DNA of 23,904 bases from a virus. Positions 5,991-14,543 of the stretch are shown here, piece by piece (position 1 is the stretch's first letter; every line of letters begins with the position of its first letter). The notes beneath the pieces are model-generated. The model saw nothing but the letters and a program-made list of their open reading frames with translations, was not told where the DNA came from and did not search any database. The DNA lies in IMG/VR virus record IMGVR_UViG_3300023184_000515, positions 1 to 23,904 of that record. The stretch is one strand, 5' to 3'. The position numbers and the translations under genes are program-made.

Positions 5991-7991
5991 TCAATAGAGC
6001 AATGAGTTCAATCGATTGCTAACTCCCGCTGCAGCTTCTGCGCCAAAGATGCCAGATCGTGCGCCACCATAAATTCGCTCCCTGTCAATCTTTTCAAGAA
6101 TGTCTTTCAATGACTGCGCTTGTGTTTGTGCCTCACCCCCACGCTTAAGCAAAATGCTGCCAATCTGGTCTCTAACATTTTCTGGAGTCATCGTGCGACC
6201 TGCAATGTTTTTAACCGTTGTAGCCAATGCCAAAGGATCGCCAGTTTTGGCAGCAGTTCCCGCAGCGCCAAGGTCTTTCATCAACTGTGCGCTTTGATCA
6301 TCCATTCTTGCTTCACGACCTGCAGTCTGCGAGCCGCGTCCGACAGACTCCAATTTTTTAAGTCGGGCTTCAGCAGCCACTGTTGAGGCAAACTCTCTAA
6401 ATGCCCGCTCTGATGGAAATACCTCTTTGAGCTTCTCTCTGGTTGAAGGCTCCTTCCACATATTCATCATCTGTGTTTGGCCCCCCATCGTTCCTAGCTT
6501 TTGTCTCAGGCCCTCAAACGCCCCAACTTGAAAAGCCTCAAACTCAGACTGCCCCATGCTGCGAACCCGCTTATTGATTGATACGGCATCAAGGTTTATC
6601 AATCGCCGTCCAGCTTCCGCAGCATCAATCAACTGGCTTGGCCCCGCATATGCATCTCTTGCTTGTTTGTACAAGACCGCCCCCGTGCGTGGGTCAGTTG
6701 TGGCTGTATCAAGCTTTCCAACAATCAAATCTTTTAAATTTGCAAGTTTGAGTCCAAAGGGAGTGAGTTTGCCCTCCTTATCAACCGATTTAGAACTCGC
6801 CAGTAAACCATCCATCCCTTGTTTGACGTAGTCCAAATCTCTCATCCCAGCTTTTACAGGAGAGGAATCTTTAAAGCTTGAAATTGTGAATGGCACTCTG
6901 TCCAATACCGCAAGTTCCCTGCCCTTTTCAAAAGCACCAATTTGTTCCGCTGCTCTTAAAAGAGTTCGAGTCTCATCATCAAGAGGTACTTCAATCTTGT
7001 GAAGTTTTTCATACAAAGGGGCTGAAGCAATTTTCCGTTTTGCATTTAAATCTTCAACAAATGGTGGCAGCCTTTGGCCTTGGGGGCTCAAACCCGATTC
7101 GGCAGATGAGCGAAGCCTGTCGGCCCGCCCAGCTTGGCGCTGGTTGATCATGTTCTCCGCTGCATTTTGGGTTTTACCCGGCAGCGTAGCCATCGTGTCT
7201 AAAAGGTTTCGAGTATTTGTACCGGCTGAGTCTGCAAGCGTTGCCTCAGGACCTAATTTATTGAGCCTTGCCGCTGCCTGATTTGATCCGCTCTGATCGC
7301 GAAGCATCGCTTCTGCAATACGTCTTTCTGCCAAGTCCTTTGTGTCTTTAAGCCCAAATCTGGCACCAACATTTTGTCCAACATTAACAACGGCATTTTT
7401 AACGCCTTCAGTTGCTGGGCCTAAAATCGCACCTAATAAGGTTGAAATACCAGCTGTTTTCGGTATGTCGCCGACTTCCTCTGATGATCCAACGCCTCCA
7501 ATAAGGCCAAAGCCCCCGCCGGTTAGTGCTGCTGCCCCATATGGGTTCTTGACAACTGGCAATGCTTGCTTAATTACTTTAGCCGCAGGACCTCCTAGCG
7601 GCAAGCTTGCAATGAATTGTGATGCGCCTGACGTAAAGGGAGCTTCTTTGCTTCGCGATATGTCTGCACCGCGATAGAAATCTCTGTTTCTTCGGTACGC
7701 TTCAGTAAAAGTCTCGGGGCCTTTACGCCCCACCCCTGTGCCCGTAAGTGTGTCAACTGCACCCCATAAACCACCGTAGGCTTCATCCATCAAATTGAAT
7801 GTTGGCCCTTGTGTTGCATTCATCAAAGCTCTGACGGGTGCTGAAAGAGAAGCGCCACGTTGAAAGTTCTCGTTCACAACGGGTGTATCAGTCGTTGCAG
7901 CTGATTGTTTTGCTGCCTCTTGCTCTTGCAACCGAAGTCTTGCACGAGCAATCATTAGCATCTTCTCTTTATCGGAATTCAGTTCTTCCAT
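5991..7991 (-). CDS. Large internal virion (ejection) protein
   Basis: A 666-aa protein, highly charged and helical at the N-terminus (EKMLMIARARLRLQEQEAAK). Two glycine-rich hydrophobic stretches follow at about 152-169 (YGAAALTGGGFGLIGGVG) and 180-192. A long helical, Lys/Arg/Glu-rich remainder follows. Position and character match the large ejection proteins of podophages (P22 gp16 or T7 gp16 analogues) that enter the cell envelope with the DNA. No lytic transglycosylase motif was recognised. I chose the ATG at 7991 because AGGAG lies 8 bases upstream; an alternative start at 8024 adds 11 residues. The gene overlaps the end of the upstream protein by 13 bp and is followed by a terminator. 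Confidence 0.75.
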   Translation of the reverse strand: MEELNSDKEKMLMIARARLRLQEQEAAKQSAATTDTPVVNENFQRGASLSAPVRALMNATQGPTFNLMDEAYGGLWGAVDTLTGTGVGRKGPETFTEAYRRNRDFYRGADISRSKEAPFTSGASQFIASLPLGGPAAKVIKQALPVVKNPYGAAALTGGGFGLIGGVGSSEEVGDIPKTAGISTLLGAILGPATEGVKNAVVNVGQNVGARFGLKDTKDLAERRIAEAMLRDQSGSNQAAARLNKLGPEATLADSAGTNTRNLLDTMATLPGKTQNAAENMINQRQAGRADRLRSSAESGLSPQGQRLPPFVEDLNAKRKIASAPLYEKLHKIEVPLDDETRTLLRAAEQIGAFEKGRELAVLDRVPFTISSFKDSSPVKAGMRDLDYVKQGMDGLLASSKSVDKEGKLTPFGLKLANLKDLIVGKLDTATTDPRTGAVLYKQARDAYAGPSQLIDAAEAGRRLINLDAVSINKRVRSMGQSEFEAFQVGAFEGLRQKLGTMGGQTQMMNMWKEPSTREKLKEVFPSERAFREFASTVAAEARLKKLESVGRGSQTAGREARMDDQSAQLMKDLGAAGTAAKTGDPLALATTVKNIAGRTMTPENVRDQIGSILLKRGGEAQTQAQSLKDILEKIDRERIYGGARSGIFGAEAAAGVSNRLNSLLY

Positions 7992-9268
7992 CGCTCTCGC
8001 TCCTGATCCGTCATCACGTCCCATTCCTGTTGTGTAAATCCCGATGCGGGTTTAGATTTACTAGGCTGAGCCTTATTTAAGTTTGCAGCAACATCTGGGG
8101 CTTTTTGTGCAGATACTGCACCCATGCTTTTGACAATCCGGTCTAGCTCATTTGCTTGATTTTTTATGTTAGCCCGCCCAGTTATCAAACCTTTAGCGGA
8201 ATTAGGATCAGTGACAATTCCCTCAAGTATTGCCAAATCGGGACCGTTTAAAACACCTAATCCGTAAGCCTCTTTTGCTTGAAGCAGCATATTTTTGTAT
8301 TTAGTACTTAGATTTGCACGAGTCGTCATGTTCGTGAAATCTTTGTTTTGGGGGTCTTGTAAAGCAGCCACAAAAGATTGAACAGCGTTTGATGTGTTTT
8401 GTGCACCAATGATTGCCCTTTGCTGACTCTCGGGTAGTTTTGCACCATCCTTTGAAATCGCACCGGGTACTTGGGTGACTCCCGCTTGAGGGTTGAATTT
8501 ATTGAATGTCGATACTTGACCAGAGGGATCAGTTACGGTTTCAACACCTTCACGATTAAATTTATCTCTTTCAAGCTGCAATCTTCCACCACTGATGCCA
8601 TTTGCGGCAAGCTCGCCGGGTGTCATTGATTTCTTGATTTTCTCAACCGTTTGTCCCGTGTTTTTGTCTCTCACCAAAATAAAGTTACCAGCGTCAATCT
8701 GCTCAGTATTAGGTAGTGGCATGACATCTAGCACACGCATCTTGCCTTGTTTACTGATTTGAGCAACGATGGGCATTCCCTTGGCCGACATAAAGGTCGA
8801 TGGGGTGGTCGAAAACTCATCAGGCGGGTCGTATTTGTCTGCCAATTCCATATACACCTTGGCTTGCTGTGGAGGTAGATCAGGATCAGATGCCACATCC
8901 CTGTAAACCTTTGCAATATTTAATCCACTTGGGTCTTTGGATGTTTCAGACAACTTGGTTCTCAATGCAGCTCTGGCATCTTGCATGCGTTTCATTTCTG
9001 AAATTTTTGCACCCGTCAGTTGTTCATTGATCGCAGTGTCATAAGTACCTTTAAACGCTTGTTGTCCTTGTTGTAAACCCTGCGCAACCAGTGGTCCAAG
9101 CCCTTGCCTGACAGGGGAGCGACCAGAGTTGGCGAGCAAAGAAAGTCCAACACCCATCAGCCCAGACTGATTTGCTTGCTCGTTTAGCTTTCTAGACTGC
9201 TCGTCCCCCAACAAGCCGGGTAAGTAGCTAGGAGACTGTCCAAAAAGTCGTTGCAGATATTCGTCCAT
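7979..9268 (-). CDS. Internal virion protein, putative ejection protein
   Basis: A 429-aa soluble, mostly helical protein. It starts MDEYLQRLFGQSPSYLPGLLGDEQSRKLNEQA, contains a short small-residue stretch (GLMGVGLSLLANSG, about 36-49), and has a central region with DPSGQVSTFNKFNPQ. The C-terminus is charged and ends QERERWKN. N-terminal 'LLG...A...G.ll..' followed by long helices is common in podophage internal core proteins. A ribosome binding site AAGGAAAC precedes the ATG, and the gene begins 9 bp after the preceding stop. Function is inferred from position between the other ejection-type genes. No enzymatic motif was seen. Confidence 0.65.
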   Translation of the reverse strand: MDEYLQRLFGQSPSYLPGLLGDEQSRKLNEQANQSGLMGVGLSLLANSGRSPVRQGLGPLVAQGLQQGQQAFKGTYDTAINEQLTGAKISEMKRMQDARAALRTKLSETSKDPSGLNIAKVYRDVASDPDLPPQQAKVYMELADKYDPPDEFSTTPSTFMSAKGMPIVAQISKQGKMRVLDVMPLPNTEQIDAGNFILVRDKNTGQTVEKIKKSMTPGELAANGISGGRLQLERDKFNREGVETVTDPSGQVSTFNKFNPQAGVTQVPGAISKDGAKLPESQQRAIIGAQNTSNAVQSFVAALQDPQNKDFTNMTTRANLSTKYKNMLLQAKEAYGLGVLNGPDLAILEGIVTDPNSAKGLITGRANIKNQANELDRIVKSMGAVSAQKAPDVAANLNKAQPSKSKPASGFTQQEWDVMTDQERERWKN

Positions 9269-9277
9269 ACAGTTTCC

Positions 9278-9682
9278 TTACATAAGCGATAGCGGTTCAC
9301 GCTTACGCCGTTTAATTTCCAACAAACTTGATATCTGATCGGCTTGCATGGGCCGCGTAGCTCTCATGGCGGGAGCACCCCCACCACCTTGAGGGCGCTG
9401 TGACATCAGAGCTTGAAGGCCACTACTTCCTAAAGATTTTGAAAGATTGGCGTTGGCAGATAAAGGCCCAGTAGCTGCCTGACTTGGCGAGATCAAGCCG
9501 GGTACTGCAGCCTCACCTGCTTTTGCTGCAATTGCCTTTGAAGCCTCTCCCGTTATGTAGGGGGAAACAGTGTTTGCAGCCTCTGCGGCTAGGGCTGCAC
9601 TTTCGATCGCAGTTGTTGCAGCCGCCGGGGCTGCAACAGCACCTGCAGCTTCAGCCGCAAGAAGTGGCTCGAACCCGCTCAC
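9278..9682 (-). CDS. Ala-rich small virion protein
   Basis: A 134-aa protein with an alanine-dominated N-terminal half (residues 8-65), a Gly-rich linker (QGGGGAPAM) and a basic C-terminus (LEIKRRKREPLSLM). It starts with GTG at 9682, overlapping the previous stop as GTGA. GGAGGT 10 bases upstream supports this start. The low-complexity helix may insert into membrane or pack inside the virion. The neighbours suggest an internal virion or ejection role, and no named family was recognised. Confidence 0.7.
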   Translation of the reverse strand: MSGFEPLLAAEAAGAVAAPAAATTAIESAALAAEAANTVSPYITGEASKAIAAKAGEAAVPGLISPSQAATGPLSANANLSKSLGSSGLQALMSQRPQGGGGAPAMRATRPMQADQISSLLEIKRRKREPLSLM

Positions 9683-10512
9683 GACAAGATACCTCCAAGG
9701 ATTGCGCCGCCCGCTGTCCCTAAGGGTGTGCCACCAAACAAAGAATTACCCACAATACCACCCCCGATAGCGCCCGCCAGTGGGTTCCTGTATGTGGGCT
9801 GAGTTGTCATACCGCCTTGAGGTGAACCATAAGCTGCGTTGAGATACGAGTTCAATTTGGCTTGGGGCAAGTTCTGATCAAAGTTGAATCTTTGGATTGA
9901 ATCATCCAGCGCCGCTTGCTGATATCCCTCAGACATCTGTCCTAAATTGAGCATCTGGTTGATGTCCGTGTAGTCTGCTTGTGCAAGCTGTGGGGCAGCG
10001 CCAATCAAAGTTTGCTGCCTTGCTCGCTCAGCGTCATAATTTTGGTATGCAAGGTTTCCAGCCGTATTGGTTAATGACTGCGCAAATTGACCAGTAGCTC
10101 TGTCTTGTAATTGGCCCATCGCATTGCTTCCGTACCGCCCGGCTTTGCTAGCATTGGAGTTAATTGAGTTCATGGCATCTTGATATGAGGTTTGCGCAGC
10201 ATTGGCTGCCGTATTGAACGCCCCTGAAAAGAATGGATTACCACCTAGGTAATTACCTTGAATAGTCGAGAGTGCTTGCGCTTGCGCTGCCGGGTTTAGG
10301 GGATTTCCCATCGATGCCCGGTTTTGGGCTGCAACCATAGCGGACTGCGTCTGCTGAGAAGGCGAGACGTAAGTTTGACCGGGGTAAAAACTAGGGGTTG
10401 TTGGCGCTTCATAAAGATTTTGGGCTTCACTTAAACCGTATTGCACATACGGGCGCACTGCTGGGTCGAGTTCTGTTCTCGTCACTGTATTTGTTCCACC
10501 ACCACCACTCAT
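9679..10512 (-). CDS. Internal virion protein with C-terminal glycine zipper
   Basis: A 277-aa Ala/Gln/Asn-rich protein. The middle (about 100-200) is helical with many Q and A residues. The C-terminus has a glycine-zipper membrane hairpin (AGAIGGGIVGN and GTAGGAILGGILS). This is the profile of small podophage ejection proteins (T7 gp14 or P22 gp7 analogues), which form part of a conduit through the envelope. The ATG at 10512 is preceded by GGAGG and overlaps the stop of the GNAT-like gene (ATGA). A TTG six codons upstream is less likely. Confidence 0.75.
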   Translation of the reverse strand: MSGGGGTNTVTRTELDPAVRPYVQYGLSEAQNLYEAPTTPSFYPGQTYVSPSQQTQSAMVAAQNRASMGNPLNPAAQAQALSTIQGNYLGGNPFFSGAFNTAANAAQTSYQDAMNSINSNASKAGRYGSNAMGQLQDRATGQFAQSLTNTAGNLAYQNYDAERARQQTLIGAAPQLAQADYTDINQMLNLGQMSEGYQQAALDDSIQRFNFDQNLPQAKLNSYLNAAYGSPQGGMTTQPTYRNPLAGAIGGGIVGNSLFGGTPLGTAGGAILGGILS

Positions 10513-10904
10513 AAAACCTCCATTGCCCAACTACGGGGCTTAAAACCTAATTGTTTTGCTCTGCGAACCCATCCGGGTCGCCAAGACTCAAAAGTCAACC
10601 TCTTAGACTTTTCTTGTTTAGCAATTGTTTGAAGGTGTTGCCAAGCTTCATCAAAATGAACTGGCGCAGCCAGATAGGCACACCAGACATGAAGAGCCTC
10701 ACCTTTTGGCTGAAGAACACCAAAGCCAACTGGCTCATTGCCAATTGCAAGAAGCCATAACATTGAGCGCCCCGAATAACAGTCTGCGTATACGTCTTCC
10801 GGGATCCAAGGTTCTGGTGATTTGTTTTGAATTGTTAGTAAACCTGCACGGATAAAGGACCAACAAGCTCGAAGCTCATCTGGTTTGATAAAAACAGCAT
10901 CCAT
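10509..10904 (-). CDS. GNAT-like acetyltransferase-fold protein (T7 gp13-like position)
   Basis: A 131-aa protein with a GNAT-like pattern. A helical N-terminus (ELRACWSFIRAGLLTIQ) leads to DVYADCYSGRSMLWLLAIGNEPVGFGVLQ, resembling the beta4 strand, and then LHVWCAYLAAPVHFDEAWQHLQTIAKQE. The C-terminus is LTFESWRPGWVRRAKQLGFKPRSWAMEV. The usual acetyl-CoA loop (Q/R-x-x-G-x-G/A) is not clear, so catalysis is doubtful. T7 gp13, also around 130-140 aa and between tail tube and core genes, is a comparable small assembly protein. It begins 1 bp overlapping the upstream stop (TGATG). Role in virion assembly is inferred. Confidence 0.65.
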   Translation of the reverse strand: MDAVFIKPDELRACWSFIRAGLLTIQNKSPEPWIPEDVYADCYSGRSMLWLLAIGNEPVGFGVLQPKGEALHVWCAYLAAPVHFDEAWQHLQTIAKQEKSKRLTFESWRPGWVRRAKQLGFKPRSWAMEVL

Positions 10905-11215
10905 CAACCTACAACCAAATACGAATACGATCTATCAACTGCCGAGTTGGCACTATGTGAGAGAGTTGCAGAACCGTTTGTGCGTGAACTGACATAAACC
11001 AGATTCATCCAAGCTGCTGCATTAGCTGTTTTCGGCATTAAAACAATAACCGAATCTGCGCCAATTCGAGCATCAGACAGCGTTGTAAGCGTGGCGCTTA
11101 AAGCAGCCAACGTAATTGATCCAATATTGTTTGTTTTGCCATTCATGGCTTGATTAACTACTTCAGCGACAGACCGTGGGTCTCCACCAAAGCTTGGTAA
11201 AACTCTGTAACTCAT
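10904..11215 (-). CDS. Small conserved virion-type protein after the nozzle gene
   Basis: A 103-aa Ser/Ala/Thr/Asn-rich, probably beta-sandwich protein. It starts MSYRVLPSFGGDPRSVAEVVNQAMNGK and continues NNIGSITL..., DARIGADSVIVLMPKTANAAA and SATLSHSANSAVDRSYSYLVVG. The 'NGKTNNIGSITL' and 'DARIGADSVI.LMP.TANAAA' stretches recur in small proteins of many podophage tail regions. Its function is not established; it may be a fibre adaptor or decoration. The ATG overlaps the stop of the nozzle gene by 4 bases. Confidence 0.7.
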   Translation of the reverse strand: MSYRVLPSFGGDPRSVAEVVNQAMNGKTNNIGSITLAALSATLTTLSDARIGADSVIVLMPKTANAAAWMNLVYVSSRTNGSATLSHSANSAVDRSYSYLVVG

Positions 11216-12624
11216 CGCTTGCCTCGGTTCACGATATCTAAATCAATCCCAACAGCTGTAGTCCAAGAGCCAGTGGGAATCGTTTTGATACGGTGATATC
11301 GACCATGAGAGCGCAACCCTACTCTATTCTCACTGTCAGCAGCAACTGCGTTGGTGTAAATCAATGAGTCACTTAATAGACTTCGAGATGCAACTGAAAC
11401 GGAAGCAGAACCACCGTCAATTTGAGGCCTTGCGAGTTTTATCAGTGAGGGGGTAGAACTTAAGTCACCTGTGATGATTTCAGAAATTGAATTGTTTCCT
11501 TGAAACGTAACCACCTTGGTGCCATTAACACCCCCTAAAAGTAACTTATTACCTGACCAAAATCGAGAGTCAAGTGAAACTGACAAATTGTCCAAATTTC
11601 CATAGTTATCAAGTGCTTCAAGCGTCATTGCATTTGTAGCAGCCTCTGCGATGTACTGAGCGTCTGTGTAACCATGAGACCAACGACCGACTTGCCAGTT
11701 ATAAATCAGCAGAGACCTTCCGCCGCTGACTGAATTTGGGTAACACCAAAATACGCATCTTCGAACAGGGTCAACGGCTGCACTCATCTCACCTATTCGC
11801 GAAAGTGTAATGTCATTAAAAAACCACCGATCTACTTTTTCAGCGCCTATCGGTTTGATTGACTGCCCATCACACATGTAAAAGCCGTCATCGCTCAAAA
11901 AGAAAGAGACAGAGCCAAACTGGGCGATAGAGTTTCGCTCCAAGCACCCAAGCCCTCGACTGATGGTGTCAAATTGAAAATATAAGGGTGATCCCGCATA
12001 GCTCATGCGAGAGATACTTCGCTCGTTATAAACAATTCCAAATTCACCGCCCACAATGCCCTGAATGTTGCCGCCGTCTGCGATGTCTTGAATATCAGAC
12101 TGACTTGTGGTGCTACTTGTCCAATTGGTCTCATCATTGATGTCTGACCAGTAAACACGGTTTGGATTTGCGGTCGTGTGGGCGGCTACAACAAAGTCAC
12201 GAATGACAGTTACAAACTTAGCAGCGGGAGCCGCAGCAGCAACGTCTGCAAATAATGCTGAAACGCCTAACGAGTAGGCTTGAATTTTTTGACTTCCATT
12301 GGCTGCTAAAACAATTTTTCCAAATTGAGCAAAATTCCACCTAGTACCTGAATAACCGCCCGCCTTGCTGACATTGCTCAATGAAAGTGTTGTGTTGCTA
12401 AATGTGAAAAGTTTGGTATCTGATGATGCAAAAAGTGTAATATTTCCTGAAAACTGCCCTGCAAATAAATCGTTCAAAGCTTCTGAAGCAGCCGAGCTAA
12501 TTTCGGCCACTGCTGGCAAAGGTCCATAGCCAATGGCTTGGGGCACCACATTTAAGGCTTCGGTTAGAGACCCAGCAATACCGGGCTGGTCTGGAAGCCA
12601 CTCACCAAAACTGACCATTGGCAT
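11212..12624 (-). CDS. Tail nozzle / tail-hub (packaged-DNA stabilisation) protein
   Basis: A 470-aa protein rich in repeated beta-strand segments. Examples are GNITLFASSDTKLFTFSN, RDFVVAAHTTANPNRVYWSDINDETNW, GIVYNERSISRMSYAG and VSFFLSDDGFYMCDGQ. The 'NRVYWSDINDETNW' and 'E.SIYR...' blade-like segments are characteristic of the beta-propeller nozzle proteins of podophages. The length is close to P22 gp10 (about 470 aa). It seals the portal-adaptor channel and forms the tail tube. The gene lies directly after the adaptor (1-bp overlap, TGATG), with AGGTGG as ribosome binding site. Confidence 0.8.
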   Translation of the reverse strand: MPMVSFGEWLPDQPGIAGSLTEALNVVPQAIGYGPLPAVAEISSAASEALNDLFAGQFSGNITLFASSDTKLFTFSNTTLSLSNVSKAGGYSGTRWNFAQFGKIVLAANGSQKIQAYSLGVSALFADVAAAAPAAKFVTVIRDFVVAAHTTANPNRVYWSDINDETNWTSSTTSQSDIQDIADGGNIQGIVGGEFGIVYNERSISRMSYAGSPLYFQFDTISRGLGCLERNSIAQFGSVSFFLSDDGFYMCDGQSIKPIGAEKVDRWFFNDITLSRIGEMSAAVDPVRRCVFWCYPNSVSGGRSLLIYNWQVGRWSHGYTDAQYIAEAATNAMTLEALDNYGNLDNLSVSLDSRFWSGNKLLLGGVNGTKVVTFQGNNSISEIITGDLSSTPSLIKLARPQIDGGSASVSVASRSLLSDSLIYTNAVAADSENRVGLRSHGRYHRIKTIPTGSWTTAVGIDLDIVNRGKR

Positions 12625-13238
12625 CAGACCACCTGCATCCGTAAGGGGTTACCAGCAAACTCTGCGGCATCGTCACTTGAACTTAAGTCACTTAACGCTC
12701 TTTCAAATAATCCAGCCCAAACGGTAAGGCGCTCATCGGACATAAGGTATGGCTCTGCCTCACCCAACGCTGCATAAAGCAATGCATCAGGTGCTTCAGT
12801 TAAAAAAACATTACTTGCGTTGCTGGACGATAAAAATAGGGGCTTTTGATAGTACAAAAGAGACAAGTTGTAAACGCTGTCGGGTATTCGAGCCAAAACC
12901 AAATTGCTGCCGATGCTTGTGAAGATTTCTGGGCGACCCGTGACGTTGGTGATACCGCTTCCGTAAAAAGCAGTGGGTGCGTTATAGGCCAAAGCACCTA
13001 CGGGAGTGCTACTAATATGCAACTCACGCAGCTGTAAAAAGTCACTTGGCAGGGCCACTGAGGCCGTACTTGCGACCGTTGTGAGTGTCGATTGGGACAA
13101 CATTGCGCGAATACGCAGAACACGCCTTAGGCGTATTTCTGCCAATCGGATGAAATCTTCAACTTTTGAGCTCAGATCTGAGCGACCTAAATACGCAGCC
13201 ACATCAGTTTTGAGTTCTGTATAAGTACTGAAAGCCAT
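12624..13238 (-). CDS. Head-to-tail adaptor protein
   Basis: A 204-aa protein, helical at the N-terminus (YTELKTDVAAYLGRSDLSSKVEDFIRLAEIRLRRVLRIRAM). A beta-rich centre (VALPSDFLQLRELHI) and a C-terminal helix region (APDALLYAALGEAEPYLMSDERLTVWAGLFERAL) follow. The pattern 'FI.LAE.R..R.LR', 'LP.DFL..R.L' and 'P.lLlYaAL.eA..yl.....' is the phage adaptor family found in SU10- and T7-like viruses. It docks twelve copies under the portal. Its ATG follows the previous stop immediately (TAAATG), with GGGAGGG as ribosome binding site. Confidence 0.88.
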   Translation of the reverse strand: MAFSTYTELKTDVAAYLGRSDLSSKVEDFIRLAEIRLRRVLRIRAMLSQSTLTTVASTASVALPSDFLQLRELHISSTPVGALAYNAPTAFYGSGITNVTGRPEIFTSIGSNLVLARIPDSVYNLSLLYYQKPLFLSSSNASNVFLTEAPDALLYAALGEAEPYLMSDERLTVWAGLFERALSDLSSSDDAAEFAGNPLRMQVV

Positions 13239-13541
13239 TTAGACCCTCCCCGGCCTCGTTCGAAATGCTCGGTTGTCCGGATGGTTAAGCCAAGCCTTGA
13301 ATCTGGGTTCATCTAACACAGCAAAGCCGCGCATGACGCCTTGTTTATTTAACTCATCAATGACTGTGAGTGGAATACTTGCAATTCGGTTACCAAAGAG
13401 TTCATCCGACCAACGTGATTTTTCATCGTAGGCATTAAAGTTCTTTTTGTTAGATTCAATAATGCCGCTGACATCTTGAGCCGTTTCAATGACAACGCCG
13501 TTATCTCCATTGGCATGAACTCTTTGATCACGAAATTTCAT
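13239..13541 (-). CDS. Small neck-region protein downstream of capsid
   Basis: A 100-aa soluble protein (MKFRDQRVHANGDNGVVIET ... DELNKQGVMRGFAVLDEPRFKAWLNHPDNRAFRTRPGRV). The C-terminal 'L..PDN..FRTRPGRV' motif recurs in small podophage proteins encoded between capsid and adaptor, and its role is unknown. The first ATG is at 13541, directly after a terminator T-tract, with no ribosome binding site in the usual window. It may therefore be translated poorly or from a processed transcript. It is followed without a gap by the adaptor gene. Confidence 0.75.
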   Translation of the reverse strand: MKFRDQRVHANGDNGVVIETAQDVSGIIESNKKNFNAYDEKSRWSDELFGNRIASIPLTVIDELNKQGVMRGFAVLDEPRFKAWLNHPDNRAFRTRPGRV

Positions 13542-13545
13542 TTGT

Positions 13546-13573
13546 AAAAAAGGGGACAAGTTTCCTTGTCCCC
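13546..13573 (-). terminator. Strong minus-strand terminator after the major capsid gene
   Basis: On the minus strand GGGGACAAG (13573-13565) pairs perfectly with CTTGTCCCC (13560-13552) around a 4-base loop. Six T residues follow (13551-13546). It starts 14 bp after the capsid stop codon. The next gene's ATG is only 4 bp beyond the T-tract. It resembles the arrangement after T7 gene 10 and would give high capsid expression with reduced readthrough. Confidence 0.92.
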
Positions 13574-13587
13574 AATCCTCATGGCAA

Positions 13588-14535
13588 TTAACTTAGATCA
13601 GAAATGATGCCGTGGGCGGCTTCACTGCGAACTTCAAGCGTGTATTCAACTAAAAGTTGGGTTTTCTCAGAATCACCAACCTTAGCCAAATCATTCGTTT
13701 GGAATGGGCGCAAATAAGCAATTGCTGCGTACTCAGGGTCAAGCACAAAAGCAGTTTCATCGCCGCCGTTACCATTGAGCATGAACCTATTAGGTACAAC
13801 GCTCATAGAGCCAAAATCACTCAAGTACACATCGGCAGCACCTACGATGGTTGTCGGTGCATCAGCAGGGGCCATATAGCGCTGTGCTGCAATACCAGCA
13901 AAAGAGCTAACTACCTGCTTGTGAGCCGGGGTCACCATCAGAATCTTTGGTGTACCGCCATTGGTAAATACTGATTTCACAACAGACTGCAGAAGTGCCT
14001 CAGTAAAGGTTCGGTTTGTACCTGACACACGAGCAGTTGTTCCACTTGCACCAGCAGTGCCGCTTGTGCCAAGTGAAGTATTGCTTGCAAGCCAAGTTTG
14101 TAAACCACCCAATACCCTTGCAGCAGATCCAGCAGATCCATTGCTTGAGACAGTGTTGTTCAACAGTGCGTACTCCATATCACGCTTAATTTCAGAACTT
14201 GCCTTAGCCAGTTCGTAAGCTTTTTGAGACTTGCGCCCTGCCTTATCAACAGACTCTAAAGTGCCAGTGACACCAATGGTTTTTTCCGAGATTTGTGTTC
14301 GGTTACCCACTCGAACCGTTGGCACCGCTGCTGTTGTTGATGCATCTGCCCCTTCTATGGCCGCATTAACTCGCGGGGCAGCAAGTTGATCCGTTTGCCA
14401 CTCATGATAAGTATTGGTTGCTTTGGATTTGCCAATAGAAGACATGAAAGGCGTGGAAGTTGGTGAGATTGAGTAAATGGTGTCACTCAAATCTTCGCGA
14501 ATACCAACCGCCGCATAAGTGCGAAATGTTGTCAT
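13588..14535 (-). CDS. Major capsid protein, SU10-type (DUF5309 family)
   Basis: A 315-aa HK97-fold coat protein. The N-terminus (TFRTYAAVGIREDLSDTIYSISPTSTPFMSSIGK) and YHEWQTDQLAAP are typical of the SU10/DUF5309 capsid family. So are VGNRTQISEKTIGVTGTLESVDKAGR and the E-loop/A-domain region with ALLNN. The C-terminal 'DPEYAAIAYLRPFQTNDLAKVGDSEKTQLLVEYTLEVR' block is also diagnostic. It forms the icosahedral head together with the scaffold encoded upstream. A good ribosome binding site (GAGG, 7 bases before ATG) and a strong terminator right after the gene fit high expression. Confidence 0.93.
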   Translation of the reverse strand: MTTFRTYAAVGIREDLSDTIYSISPTSTPFMSSIGKSKATNTYHEWQTDQLAAPRVNAAIEGADASTTAAVPTVRVGNRTQISEKTIGVTGTLESVDKAGRKSQKAYELAKASSEIKRDMEYALLNNTVSSNGSAGSAARVLGGLQTWLASNTSLGTSGTAGASGTTARVSGTNRTFTEALLQSVVKSVFTNGGTPKILMVTPAHKQVVSSFAGIAAQRYMAPADAPTTIVGAADVYLSDFGSMSVVPNRFMLNGNGGDETAFVLDPEYAAIAYLRPFQTNDLAKVGDSEKTQLLVEYTLEVRSEAAHGIISDLS

Positions 14536-14543
14536 AAATTACC

